In this document: positions 15,643-24,142 of the stretch, piece after piece
Layout: the number at the start of each line of letters is the position of its first letter
Position numbering within the stretch: the first letter of the stretch is position 1
Assembly (NCBI RefSeq): GCF_014646335.1
Contig: NZ_BMNG01000015.1
Span: 186,001 to 250,000 of the forward strand
Reading direction: 5' to 3'
Source of the DNA: Streptomyces lasiicapitis
GTDB lineage: Bacteria > Actinomycetota > Actinomycetes > Streptomycetales > Streptomycetaceae
DNA length: 64,000 nt
Position numbers and translations under genes: made by a program
The notes under the pieces: generated by a model
What the model was told of the DNA's origin: nothing
What the model saw: the letters and a program-made list of their open reading frames with translations, nothing else
The model's database searches: none

Positions 15643-16512
15643 GTGCAGGACGTTGTCAACACCGAGCAGGCGCAGGCATGGAACGGTCCGGAAGGCTCCC
15701 ACTGGGCCCGCAACCAGGACCGCTGGAACGCCGTGAACGAGGGCTTCAACGAGCCGCTGCTCGATGCCGCCGGGATCACCGGGGACCACCGGGTCCTCGA
15801 CCTCGGCTGCGGCTCCGGGCAGACCACACGCCTCGCCGCACTCCGAGCGCCCCGGGGGCGCGCGCTCGGCCTCGATCTGTCCGGCCCGATGCTGGCCGAG
15901 GCGCGGGCCCGCGCGGAGCAGGAGGGCATCACGAACGCCTCCTTCGTGCAAGGCGACACCCAGGTGTACCCCTTCGAGGAGGGCACGTTCGACGCGGCAG
16001 TCAGCCGCTACGGGGTGATGTTCTTCGCCGATCCGGTAGCGGCTTTCGGGAACCTCGGCCGAGCACTGCGGCCCGGCGGGCGCCTGGCGTTCGTCTGCCC
16101 GGCCGATGCCACGCTCAACGGCTGGGTTGCGGCGATGGCGTCGCTGCGCGACTTCCTGCCCGTCGGCGACTTCGGACGGCCGGGGCAGCCCGGCATGTTC
16201 TCCCTGGCCGCCCCGGACCGCATCCGCGAAGTGCTCACTGCGGCCGGATTCGTCGGCATCGGCATCAACCAGGCGCAGGCGTACGGGACATGGGGACACG
16301 GAGCCGAGGACGCGGCGTCGTTCCTGCTGGGCACCGGCCCCGGCCGCCACCTGATGGAACAGACCGACCCGGCCACGCGCTCCCGCGCCCGCCGCACCCT
16401 GACGGACCATCTGCGCGCCCAAGAGGCGCCGGACGGCACAGTCCGGCTGCTCAGCACGTCGTGGCTGGTCACGGCGGACCGCCCGGCCGACCCATCGGAC
16501 ATACCCCAGTGA
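15643..16512 (+). CDS. Class I SAM-dependent methyltransferase
   Basis: 289 aa from the GTG at 15643, chosen because CAGGAGG stands just before it. An upstream ATG at 15607 lies inside the operator. Motif I is VLDLGCGSGQTTRLAA, motif II GLDLSGPMLAEARARAE, then FDAAVSRYGVMFFADPVAAFGNLGRALRPGGRLAFVCP. The best general match is the UbiE/methyltransferase-11 type that modifies small molecules. The target is unknown. Likely repressed by the divergent TetR protein. Confidence 0.8.
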   Translation: MQDVVNTEQAQAWNGPEGSHWARNQDRWNAVNEGFNEPLLDAAGITGDHRVLDLGCGSGQTTRLAALRAPRGRALGLDLSGPMLAEARARAEQEGITNASFVQGDTQVYPFEEGTFDAAVSRYGVMFFADPVAAFGNLGRALRPGGRLAFVCPADATLNGWVAAMASLRDFLPVGDFGRPGQPGMFSLAAPDRIREVLTAAGFVGIGINQAQAYGTWGHGAEDAASFLLGTGPGRHLMEQTDPATRSRARRTLTDHLRAQEAPDGTVRLLSTSWLVTADRPADPSDIPQ

Positions 16513-16518
16513 CTTGAG

Positions 16519-17973
16519 CTACGTACGTGTCTGCACCGGATAAGGCACATACGTCCGCCGGTCGGGGTCGACCGCCAGGCGGCCGCCGGCCGGGGGCCGG
16601 GCACGCTGGGCGCAGTCGCGGCGCTCGCAGATGCGGCAGCCCAGGCCGATGGGGGTGGCGGCCCGCGGGTCGTCCAGGGCGATGCCCTCGGCGTAGACCA
16701 GGCGGTGCGCGTGGCGCAGTTCGCAGCCGAGGGCGACGGCGAACTCCGCGCGGGGCGCGTGGTGCCCGGCGCCGCCCCTGACCACCGTGCGCGCCACCCA
16801 GAAGTAGCGCTTGCCGTCCGGCATTTCGGCGACCTGCGTGAGCACGCGGCCGGGGGAGGAGAACGCGGCGTACACCGTCCACAGCGGGCAGGTGCCGCCG
16901 AGCCGGGAGAAGTGGAAGTCGGTGGCGGACTGCCGCTTGGAGACGTTGCCCGCCCGGTCCACCCGCAGGAACGAGAAGGGCACCCCGCGCCGCCCGGAGC
17001 GCTGGAGCGTGCTGAGGCGGTGGCAGACGGTCTCGAAGCCGACGCCGAAGCGGGCCTGCAGCAGCTCGATGTCGTAGCGCAGTTCCTCGGCGGCGGACTG
17101 GAAGACCGTGTACGGCATCAGCAAGGCGCCGGCGAAGTAGTTGGCCAGGCCGATGCGGGCCAGGGCCGTGGCCTGCGCGGAGGTCAGTCCGGCCGCGTCG
17201 ACCAAGGTGTCGAGCAGCAGTCCGCACTCCAACAGGGCGATCTGGGTGGCGAGTTGGAAGGCGCGTTGGCCCTCCGTCAGCCAGGGGGACAGGAACAGGA
17301 GGCGGCTCGCGGGGTCGAAGCGGCGGGCGTCCGCGGAGCGCTCGGGTGCCGCCTGCACCACCGTGACCTTGTGGTGCTCGGCCAGCCTGCGCCGCAGGAT
17401 GTCGGCCGCGGGGCGCGCCGAGTCGAGTCCCCACGCCCGCGCCGTGCGTTCGGCCGCGCTGTCGAGCGGTTCGATGTGGTTGTGGTGGGCGTAGAAGAAG
17501 TCCCGCACCTCGTCGTGGGGTTCGGTGCGTGGGAGGGCGGCGGACGGCGTGGTCAGGGCGTCGGTCGGAGCGGTGGCGGAGGCCAGTGCGGCGACCTGTT
17601 CGGAGGCGTCCCGGTAGCGGTGGTGCAGGGCCACCAGCGCACGCGCCACCTCGGGGTGGTCGCGGGCCACCTCGGCGGCCTCCGCCACCGAAGCCGAGAC
17701 CCCGCTGGCCTCGTCGGCGAGGGCGGCCCGCAGGTCCGTCGCGAGCCGCTCCTCCTCCGCCTCGGAGAAGAACTCCGGCTCCACGCCGAGGACTTCGGCG
17801 ATGCGGAGCAGCACCGGGGCGGTGAGCGGACGCTGGCTGTGCTCGATCTGGTTCAGATAGCTCGTCGAGATGCCGAGCGAACGGGCCAGCTCGACCTGGT
17901 TCATGCCGCGTTCGGCGCGCAGCCTCCGCAGTTTGGCGTGCGCGTAGATCTTTCGTACGGGAGGCCGTGCCAT
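16519..17973 (-). CDS. prpR: PrpR/RamB-type regulator of propionate and acetate metabolism
   Basis: 484 aa from the ATG at 17973. XRE helix-turn-helix in the first ~70 residues (LRRLRAERGMNQVELARSLGISTSYLNQIEHSQRPL), a middle IrrE-like region, and a C-terminal DUF2083-type domain (ScfR group, short-chain fatty acyl-CoA responsive). The C-terminal Cys set (GLGCRICERRDC) corresponds to the cysteines that hold an Fe-S cluster in mycobacterial PrpR. It is divergent from the methylcitrate cycle genes, which it presumably activates or represses in response to propionyl-CoA or methylcitrate. Repeated TTCGCAG motifs between the two units are candidate binding sites. Confidence 0.85.
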   Translation of the reverse strand: MARPPVRKIYAHAKLRRLRAERGMNQVELARSLGISTSYLNQIEHSQRPLTAPVLLRIAEVLGVEPEFFSEAEEERLATDLRAALADEASGVSASVAEAAEVARDHPEVARALVALHHRYRDASEQVAALASATAPTDALTTPSAALPRTEPHDEVRDFFYAHHNHIEPLDSAAERTARAWGLDSARPAADILRRRLAEHHKVTVVQAAPERSADARRFDPASRLLFLSPWLTEGQRAFQLATQIALLECGLLLDTLVDAAGLTSAQATALARIGLANYFAGALLMPYTVFQSAAEELRYDIELLQARFGVGFETVCHRLSTLQRSGRRGVPFSFLRVDRAGNVSKRQSATDFHFSRLGGTCPLWTVYAAFSSPGRVLTQVAEMPDGKRYFWVARTVVRGGAGHHAPRAEFAVALGCELRHAHRLVYAEGIALDDPRAATPIGLGCRICERRDCAQRARPPAGGRLAVDPDRRTYVPYPVQTRT

Positions 17974-18084
17974 GGGTGATGCGTCTCCGTTCCGCTCCCG
18001 GTCCGCGCGGCGCCCGACCGGCCCGCCGTCACCGCTCACGTCTGCCGCGTTCGTGTGAAGTTACCATCCGCATCTTTTGTAAAA

Positions 18085-18123
18085 TTCGCAGTTTCGCAGC
18101 CAGCGGCCGTACGGATTTCGCAG
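18085..18123. promoter_or_regulatory. Three TTCGCAG repeats between prpR and prpD
   Basis: TTCGCAG occurs at 18085-18091, 18093-18099 and 18117-18123, all in the same orientation. The first copy is preceded by an A/T-rich stretch TTTTGTAAAA. RamB-type regulators bind A/T-rich motifs with a TTTGCAAA-like core, so this is a sensible operator candidate. Confidence 0.4.
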
Positions 18124-18220
18124 ATTGGAGCCGTGGCCAGGGGACCCGCCGGTGGGAATGATCGGTGCTGAAGACAGCACCCACTCGGCGAGAAGACACA
18201 CCCACCCAGCGAGGAGTCCC

Positions 18221-19741
18221 GTGATCGACCACCAGGTACGCGTCCACCCCAGCGCCGACCGGCTGCCCCGCGAGGAGCAGCTCGCCTGGAAGCTGGCCGC
18301 CGTCGCCACCGGAACCCAGGAGGCCGCCGACCTGGACGCGGCAGCTGTCGCCATGGCTGTCAACCGGGTCATCGACAACGCCTCGGTCGCGGTCGCATCG
18401 CTGCGCCGCCGCCCGGTCGCCGTGGCCCGCGCCCAGGCCCTCGCACACCCCGCCCGGTCCGGCGCCGGTGTCTTCGGAGCGGAGCCGGGGCTGCGGGTGC
18501 CGCCGGAGTGGGCGGCGTGGGCCAACGGCACGGCGGTGCGCGAGCTGGACTTCCACGACACCTACCTCGCCGCCGACTACTCCCACCCCGGCGACAACAT
18601 CCCGCCGCTGCTCGCCGTCGCCCAGCACACCGGCCGCTCCGGCGCCGATCTGCTGCGCGGCATCGTCGCCGCGTACGAGATCCATGTCGCGCTGGTGAAG
18701 GGCATCTGCCTGCACACCCACCGCATCGACCACGTCGCGCACTTGAGTGCGGCCACCGCCTGCGGGCTCGGCGCGATGCTGCGGCTGCCCACGGAGACCG
18801 TGTACCAGGCCGTCGGACAGGCGGTGCACACCACGACCGCGACCCGGCAGTCCCGCAAGGGCGAGATCTCCAGCTGGAAGGCGTTCGCCCCGGCCTTCGC
18901 GGGCAAGGCGGCGATCGAGGCCGTGGACCGGGCGATGCGCGGCGAAGGCGCCCCGGCGCCGATCTACGAGGGCGAGGACGGCTTCCTCGCCTGGATGCTC
19001 GACGGCCCGAAGGCCTCGTACACCGTCTCCTTGCCGGAACCGGGCGAAGCGCGCCGGGCCATCCTCGACACGTACACCAAGGAGCACTCCGCCGAGTACC
19101 AGGCGCAGGCCGTCATCGACCTCGCGCTGCGGCTGCGCGCGAAGGCAGGCCCGCTCGACCGGGTGCGCTCCCTCGTGCTGCACACCAGCCACCACACCCA
19201 CCGTGTCATCGGCTCCGGCGCGAACGACCCGCAGAAGTACGACCCGGCGGCCAGCCGCGAGACCCTCGACCACTCGGTGCCGTACATCTTCGCCGTCGCC
19301 CTGGAGGACGGCACCTGGCACCACGAACGCTCCTACGCCCCGGACCGCGCCCGGCGTCCCGAAACCGTGGACCTGTGGAAGAAGATCTCCACGGTCGAGG
19401 ACCCGGAGTGGACCCGCCGCTACCACGACCCCGACCCCGCACGCCGTGCCTTCGGCGGTCGGGCCGTGATCACCCTCGACGACGGCAGCGTCATCGAGGA
19501 CGAACTCGCCGTCGCCGACGCCCACCCGGCCGGCGCCCGCCCCTTCGCACGCGACGGCTACACGGCCAAGTTCCGCACCCTCACCGAGGGCATCGTCGAA
19601 CCGGCCGCGCAGGAGGCGTTCCTGGACGCGGCGGGGCTCCTGGCCGAACTGGACACGCCGGGGCTCGCCGATCTCTTCCCGGCCGTCGACACCGACGCGA
19701 TCACCGCGTACGACGCCCAGCTCCCGGAGGGCCTGTTCTGA
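18221..19741 (+). CDS. prpD: 2-methylcitrate dehydratase (MmgE/PrpD family)
   Basis: 506 aa from the GTG at 18221 with GAGGAG just upstream; an in-frame TTG at 18125 is possible but unlikely. The MmgE/PrpD fold is seen throughout: EEQLAWKLAAVATGTQEAADLDAAAVAMAVNRVIDN, ELDFHDTYLAADYSHPGDNIPPLLAVAQ, then RKGEISSWKAFAPAFAGKAAIEAVDRAMRGEGAPAPIYEGEDGF. It dehydrates 2-methylcitrate to methylaconitate in propionyl-CoA oxidation. Its stop overlaps the next start (TGATG), so translation is coupled to prpB. Confidence 0.9.
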   Translation: MIDHQVRVHPSADRLPREEQLAWKLAAVATGTQEAADLDAAAVAMAVNRVIDNASVAVASLRRRPVAVARAQALAHPARSGAGVFGAEPGLRVPPEWAAWANGTAVRELDFHDTYLAADYSHPGDNIPPLLAVAQHTGRSGADLLRGIVAAYEIHVALVKGICLHTHRIDHVAHLSAATACGLGAMLRLPTETVYQAVGQAVHTTTATRQSRKGEISSWKAFAPAFAGKAAIEAVDRAMRGEGAPAPIYEGEDGFLAWMLDGPKASYTVSLPEPGEARRAILDTYTKEHSAEYQAQAVIDLALRLRAKAGPLDRVRSLVLHTSHHTHRVIGSGANDPQKYDPAASRETLDHSVPYIFAVALEDGTWHHERSYAPDRARRPETVDLWKKISTVEDPEWTRRYHDPDPARRAFGGRAVITLDDGSVIEDELAVADAHPAGARPFARDGYTAKFRTLTEGIVEPAAQEAFLDAAGLLAELDTPGLADLFPAVDTDAITAYDAQLPEGLF

Positions 19742-20646
19742 TGCTGCACACCCGCACCACACCCGCCCGGCGCCGCCGGGCCCTGCGCGAACAACTCGCC
19801 TCAGGGCGGCTGTTGAGGATGCCGGGGGCGGTCAACCCGTACTCGGCGAAGCTGATCGAGGAGCACGGCTTCGAGGCCGCCTACCTCTCCGGCGCCGTCC
19901 TCGCCGCCGAGCTGTGCCTGCCTGACATCGGCCTGACCGCGTCCACCGAGATCGCCGCCCGCGCCCAACAGGTCACCCGCGTCACCGACCTGCCCGTCCT
20001 CATCGACGCCGACACCGGCTTCGGCGCACCCGTCAACGCCGCCCGCACCGTGCAGCTCTTCGAGGACGCCGGGCTCGCCGGGCTGCACCTGGAGGACCAG
20101 ATCGCCGTCAAGCGCTGCGGCCACCTCGACGGCAAGACCCTCGTCACCCGCGACGAAATGGTCCAGCGGGTGCGCGCCGCTGCCGACGCCCGGCGCGACG
20201 ACGACTTCCTTCTGATGGCCCGCACCGACGCCCGCGGCGTCGAGGGCCTGGACGCCGCGATCGACCGGGCGAAGGCGTACGTCGACGCCGGCGCCGACGC
20301 CGTCTTCCCCGAAGCACTGGCCGACGAGGCCGAGTTCGCGGCGTTCCGCAAGGCCATCGACGTACCGCTGCTCGCCAACATGACCGAGTTCGGCAAGGGC
20401 CCGCTGCTCAGCACCGCCGCGTTGGAGAACCTCGGCTACAACATCGCCCTCTATCCCGTCACGCTGTTCCGCCTGGCCAACGGCGCCATCGAGGACGGAC
20501 TGCGGACGCTGGCCGCCGAAGGCACCCAGGAGTCGCTGTTGCCGCGCATGCAGACGCGCTCGCGGCTGTACGAGGTCCTTGGCTATGAGGAGTACGCCGC
20601 GTTCGACTCGGCGGTCTTCGACTTCACGCTGCCGCCCGGGAGTTGA
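19741..20646 (+). CDS. prpB: Methylisocitrate lyase
   Basis: 301 aa from the ATG overlapping the prpD stop. Phosphoenolpyruvate mutase/isocitrate lyase fold. The active-site motif KRCGH carries the catalytic Cys; preceding it are DADTGFGAPVNAARTVQLFEDAGLAGLHLEDQ with the metal ligands. The C-terminal LLANMTEFGKGPLLSTAALENLGYNIALYPVTLFR is typical. It splits 2-methylisocitrate to pyruvate and succinate. Second gene of the prpDBC operon. Confidence 0.9.
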   Translation: MLHTRTTPARRRRALREQLASGRLLRMPGAVNPYSAKLIEEHGFEAAYLSGAVLAAELCLPDIGLTASTEIAARAQQVTRVTDLPVLIDADTGFGAPVNAARTVQLFEDAGLAGLHLEDQIAVKRCGHLDGKTLVTRDEMVQRVRAAADARRDDDFLLMARTDARGVEGLDAAIDRAKAYVDAGADAVFPEALADEAEFAAFRKAIDVPLLANMTEFGKGPLLSTAALENLGYNIALYPVTLFRLANGAIEDGLRTLAAEGTQESLLPRMQTRSRLYEVLGYEEYAAFDSAVFDFTLPPGS

Positions 20647-20689
20647 GCCTGAACGCGCAGTCTGACCGCTCCCTTTGTTTGGAGGACCC

Positions 20690-21838
20690 ATGACCGCCAC
20701 AGCCCCGTCCGCCACACCGGACATCCACCGCGGCCTCAACGGTGTCGTCGTCGACACCACCGAGATCTCCACCGTCATCCAGGAGACCAACTCCCTGACC
20801 TACCGCGGCTATCCGGTCCAGGACCTCGCCGCCCGCTGCTCCTTCGAGGAGGTCGCCCACCTGCTCTGGTACGGGGAGCTCCCCGATGCCGCGCAGCTCG
20901 GCGAGTTCCGGGCCCGTGAGCGTGCCCTGCGCCCCCTGGACCGCACCACCGCGGACCTCTTGGCCCGGCTGCCCGAGACCTGCCACCCCATGGACGTGCT
21001 GCGCACCGCCGTCAGCTTCTTCGGTGCGGAGGACCCGGCCGAGGACGACGACACCCCGGCCGCGAACCGAACCAAGTCCCTCGCCCTCCTTGCGAAGTTG
21101 CCGACGGTGGTCGCCGCCGATCTGCGCAGGCGCCGCGGACTCGCCCCGATCCAGCCCGACACGTCCCTCGGCTACGCCGAGAACTTCTTCCACATGTGCT
21201 TCGGCCGGATCGCCGAGCCCGAGGTGGTCCGCTGCTTCGAGATCTCCCTCATCCTGTACGCCGAACACAGCTTCAACGCCTCGACGTTCACCGCCCGCGT
21301 CGTCACGTCCACGCTCTCCGACCTCTACAGCGCCGTCACCGCCGCGATCGGCGCCCTCAAGGGGCCGTTGCACGGCGGTGCCAACGAAGCCGTGATGCAC
21401 ATGCTCAACGAGATCGGCGACCCGAGCCGGGCCGAGGCCTGGCTCGACGAGGCACTGACCTCGCAGCGCAAGATCATGGGCTTCGGCCACCGCGTCTACA
21501 AGCACGGCGACTCCCGCGTACCGATCATGCAGGAGGCCACCGACCGACTCGTCGCCCGCGCCGCCGACCCCGAAGTCACGCGCCTGGCCACCCTGCACGC
21601 CGCCCTGCGCCACGCCATGATCACCCGCAAGGGCATCCACCCGAACCTGGACTATCCCGCCGGGCTCGCCTACCACCTCATGGGCCTCGACATCCCCGCG
21701 TTCACACCGATCTTCGTGATGAGCCGCATCGTCGGCTGGACCGCGCACATCACGGAACAGTTGGCGCACAACGCGCTGATCCGTCCCCTGGGCGCGTACA
21801 CCGGGCCCGGTCAGCGGAGCGTGCCGAACCTCGGCTGA
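20690..21838 (+). CDS. prpC: 2-methylcitrate synthase/citrate synthase
   Basis: 382 aa from the ATG at 20690 (GGAGG upstream). Citrate synthase fold with the catalytic sets HGGANEAVMHM, GFGHRVYKHGDSRVPIM, and NLDYPAGLAYHLMGLDIPAFTPIFVMSRIVGWTAHITEQ. About 380 aa is the length of the small, bifunctional bacterial methylcitrate synthases. Condenses propionyl-CoA with oxaloacetate. 43 bases separate it from prpB. The last codons are duplicated just past the stop. Confidence 0.88.
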   Translation: MTATAPSATPDIHRGLNGVVVDTTEISTVIQETNSLTYRGYPVQDLAARCSFEEVAHLLWYGELPDAAQLGEFRARERALRPLDRTTADLLARLPETCHPMDVLRTAVSFFGAEDPAEDDDTPAANRTKSLALLAKLPTVVAADLRRRRGLAPIQPDTSLGYAENFFHMCFGRIAEPEVVRCFEISLILYAEHSFNASTFTARVVTSTLSDLYSAVTAAIGALKGPLHGGANEAVMHMLNEIGDPSRAEAWLDEALTSQRKIMGFGHRVYKHGDSRVPIMQEATDRLVARAADPEVTRLATLHAALRHAMITRKGIHPNLDYPAGLAYHLMGLDIPAFTPIFVMSRIVGWTAHITEQLAHNALIRPLGAYTGPGQRSVPNLG

Positions 21839-21862
21839 CGTAGCGTGCCGAACCTCGGCTGA
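21818..21862 (+). repeat. 21-base direct duplication across the prpC stop
   Basis: AGCGTGCCGAACCTCGGCTGA stands at 21818-21838, where it ends prpC, and again at 21842-21862. The copies are identical with a 24-base period. A fresh slippage duplication that leaves the gene intact. Confidence 0.8.
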
Positions 21863-21884
21863 GGTACGGACATGTGAGCCTCGG

Positions 21885-22943
21885 TCAGCGTGTGAGGAGC
21901 CGGATGAGTTCGTCCCGGCCGCTCACTCCGACCTTGCGGTAGACCGCCCCGAAGTGGTCGTTCACGGTGTGGTGCGAGAGCTGGAGGATGCGGGCGATCT
22001 GCTTCACCCGACCGCCTTCCAGGGCGCACTGGACGACCGCCAGCTCCCTCGGGGTGATGCCGTACCAGGTGGACATCGCGGTGAGGAGGGCGTCGGCGGG
22101 AGCGGGCTGGATGGTGGCGGCCACGTGCCCGGACAGGGGGCCGTCCAAGGGCTGGGCGCTGACGGCGATCCAGCCCTGTGCCGTGGGCACGCACGTGGTG
22201 GTCCGCGGGTCGCCTCGCCGGGCCGCCGTCAGCGGGCCCCAGAGCGGTGTGACCGTGCGGCCGCCGTCGGCGTGCAGGGGGTCCGTGGCCAGGTGCCGCA
22301 GCCAGGAGCGCGCGTCGGGTGTGGCGGAAGTGATCCAGTTGCAGTCGTCGATGAGGAGGGTGCCGGGGCCGAGACCGCCCCCGTGCGCCCCTCCCAACCG
22401 TCCTCTTCCGCTCACGAACTTCCGTAACGCGGCGGCCAGACAGGGCCCAAGCCCCGCCGCGCAGTCGGCGTCCTCCGTCGTGAACGGACGGCGTCCCGGA
22501 CCGCGCAGCAGGGTCAGTCCGCCCCACGCCCGGCCGCGCAGCGTGAGAGCCACGCGGAGCTCGTCGGCCACGCCCTCCTCGGCCATGAGCTCGTGCAGCG
22601 GTGCCGTGACCTCGTTCATCGGGGAGCCGGTGCCGAACACTCGCGCCGGGCGAGGGTCGTCGACCAGGGCTGCGAAGGGGTTGAGGTCGTGGTCGGCCCG
22701 ATGGCTGGTCTCGAGCCGAAAGCACGCGTACGGGCTGTAGCCGTGGCGTCGCGCCGCGAAGGCCGGGGTGCCGGCGACCGGGTCCAGGCCCATCAGCCAG
22801 AACCCGTCGTGCGGCAGCACATGCCCGACCAGACGCGACATCTCGTCGGCCAGGTCACTCAGGCCCGCGCCGGCCTCGGAGGCCGCGTCCAATACGGACC
22901 GGCCCACCGACTCCAGGTTCCAGGTCACTTCCTGAGTATGCAT
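21885..22943 (-). CDS. LuxR-family regulator with a TTA (bldA) codon
   Basis: 352 aa from the ATG at 22943 (MHTQEVT). The N-terminal two thirds look GAF-like with no known ligand. The C-terminal LuxR helix-turn-helix is ITPRELAVVQCALEGGRVKQIARILQLSHHTVNDHFGAVYRKVGVSGRDELIRLL. A TTA leucine codon lies in frame at 22427-22425 (AAALRKF). In Streptomyces this codon ties translation to the bldA tRNA and thus to development. It is the nearest regulator to the isonitrile operon, and all genes between lie on the same strand, so it is a candidate pathway regulator. Confidence 0.8.
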   Translation of the reverse strand: MHTQEVTWNLESVGRSVLDAASEAGAGLSDLADEMSRLVGHVLPHDGFWLMGLDPVAGTPAFAARRHGYSPYACFRLETSHRADHDLNPFAALVDDPRPARVFGTGSPMNEVTAPLHELMAEEGVADELRVALTLRGRAWGGLTLLRGPGRRPFTTEDADCAAGLGPCLAAALRKFVSGRGRLGGAHGGGLGPGTLLIDDCNWITSATPDARSWLRHLATDPLHADGGRTVTPLWGPLTAARRGDPRTTTCVPTAQGWIAVSAQPLDGPLSGHVAATIQPAPADALLTAMSTWYGITPRELAVVQCALEGGRVKQIARILQLSHHTVNDHFGAVYRKVGVSGRDELIRLLTR

Positions 22944-22971
22944 TCCGGGCTCCGGCCTGTGGGACGTACGC

Positions 22972-23027
22972 GTCACAACATCCGGGGTCACAACATCCGC
23001 GTCACAACATCCGTGTCAGAACGTTCG
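22972..23027. repeat. Tandem GTCACAACATCCG repeats upstream of the LuxR gene
   Basis: Three perfect copies at 22972-22984, 22987-22999 and 23001-23013. A fourth diverged copy (GTCAGAACGTTCG) at 23015-23027 overlaps the 3' end of the neighbouring gene. The 14-15 base period lies just upstream of the LuxR start. Could be regulator binding sites or simple slippage. Confidence 0.7.
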
Positions 23028-23450
23028 GTTCGAGACCCATGTGGCCTGGCTCTCCGGGTTGGCCAGGTCGGTGCTCACCCCGCTGAGACGGCGGTCGCCG
23101 TCGAGGGAGCCGATGTAGCGGCCCTTGCTGCCGTTGCTCCAGGAGATGACGAATTCGATGTACGTGCCGTCCACGAAGCCTTGCTCGAAGGTGCCCGTGA
23201 TGTTTCCGAACGACGCGGTGCCGCTGAGCTTGCCCTGGGCGTCCTGGCTCACGTGGACCGTGGGGTGATGCCCGTTGCTCTGGGTGATGCCCCAGGTTCC
23301 CGAGGCGTCGAAGGCGGGAGCGTCCTTGATGGATGAGGCGGGTGCCTGTGCGTGGGCGGGTGACGCGAGGGCGGCGGGGGCGAGCGCGAGGCCGCCCAGG
23401 CTGATGGCGAGCGCCGCGGTGACGGCGTGGACAGCGAGTCTGGCCTTCAT
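23016..23450 (-). CDS. Small secreted beta-rich protein
   Basis: 144 aa from the ATG at 23450 (AAGGGA upstream). A Sec signal peptide is clear: MKAR, a hydrophobic core LAVHAVTAALAISLGGLALAPAALA, and a cleavage site near ASPAHA. The mature part is short, Gly/Ser/Thr-rich, with alternating patterns (SGTWGITQSNG, GKLSGTASFGNITGTFEQGF, SNGSKGRYIGSLDGDRRLSG) that suggest a small beta-barrel. No family was recognised. It sits between the isonitrile operon and its putative regulator; a link to the pathway is unproven. Confidence 0.65.
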   Translation of the reverse strand: MKARLAVHAVTAALAISLGGLALAPAALASPAHAQAPASSIKDAPAFDASGTWGITQSNGHHPTVHVSQDAQGKLSGTASFGNITGTFEQGFVDGTYIEFVISWSNGSKGRYIGSLDGDRRLSGVSTDLANPESQATWVSNRTF

Positions 23451-23593
23451 ATGAAGTCCCTTCATGGCAGGGCAAGTTGTGCCCGGTTCCGTTGGCCCAA
23501 GTAACCCCCGGTGCCGCGCTCGTCCTCAACCCCCGAAGGCTCGGGATACCGGACTGTTCCGCACTCGAACACCATGGGGCGTGCGCGATGTAC

Positions 23594-24082
23594 TCAGGCG
23601 TTCACCGAGTTCAGGGCATGAAACGTGCTGCGGTAGAAGAGCAGCGGCTGAGCGTCGGGCCGCTGGTCGACGCTTTCGACGCGACCGAGGAAGAGGAGAT
23701 GGTCGCCGCCGTCGTGGCAGGCCCAGGGTGAGCAGAAGAACGTGGCCAGTGAGCCGAGGAGGGCGGGGGCCAGATGCCGCCCGGGTGCGGGTTGCCACAG
23801 GGGAGTTGAGCCGTGGCTCGTGGGCCTGCCCGCGAAGCGCAGCGCCAGGTCGTGCTGCTCCTCGGACAGCACGTTGACGGTGAAGGGGCGGCCGGGCAGC
23901 AGACGGGCGGCCTTCGAATCGCGGTTCAGCGAGACGAGTACGAGGGGTGGGGCCAGGGAGACGGCCGTGAACGCGCTCACGGTGGCGCCGTGGAGTTCCT
24001 CGCCCACCGCGCAGGTGACGACGGTGACGCCGGTGGCGAAGTGGCCTAGGCAGGTGCGGAGTTGCTGGGGATCGATCGCCAC
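23594..24082 (-). CDS. Flavin reductase (HpaC-like), isonitrile operon
   Basis: 162 aa, flavin reductase-like domain. MAIDPQQLRTCLGHFATGVTVVTC is followed by GATVSAFTAVSLAPPLVLVSLNRDSKAARLL and FTVNVLSEEQHDLALRFAG, which form the flavin-binding part. Such proteins supply reduced flavin to a separate monooxygenase. The HpaB-type hydroxylase four genes upstream is the obvious partner. Last gene of the seven-gene operon; 60 bases from the dioxygenase, with a 7-base tandem repeat in that gap. Confidence 0.85.
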   Translation of the reverse strand: MAIDPQQLRTCLGHFATGVTVVTCAVGEELHGATVSAFTAVSLAPPLVLVSLNRDSKAARLLPGRPFTVNVLSEEQHDLALRFAGRPTSHGSTPLWQPAPGRHLAPALLGSLATFFCSPWACHDGGDHLLFLGRVESVDQRPDAQPLLFYRSTFHALNSVNA

Positions 24083-24096
24083 CGGGTCTCCTTGCC

Positions 24097-24124
24097 GTCG
24101 AGTGTCGAGTGTCGAGTGTCGAGT
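24097..24124. repeat. Four tandem copies of GTCGAGT
   Basis: Four perfect 7-base copies fill half of the gap between the dioxygenase stop and the flavin reductase start. Being 7 bases, unit gain or loss would change spacing without touching either gene. Confidence 0.85.
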
Positions 24125-24142
24125 GGGCGGAATTCGTGCGGG

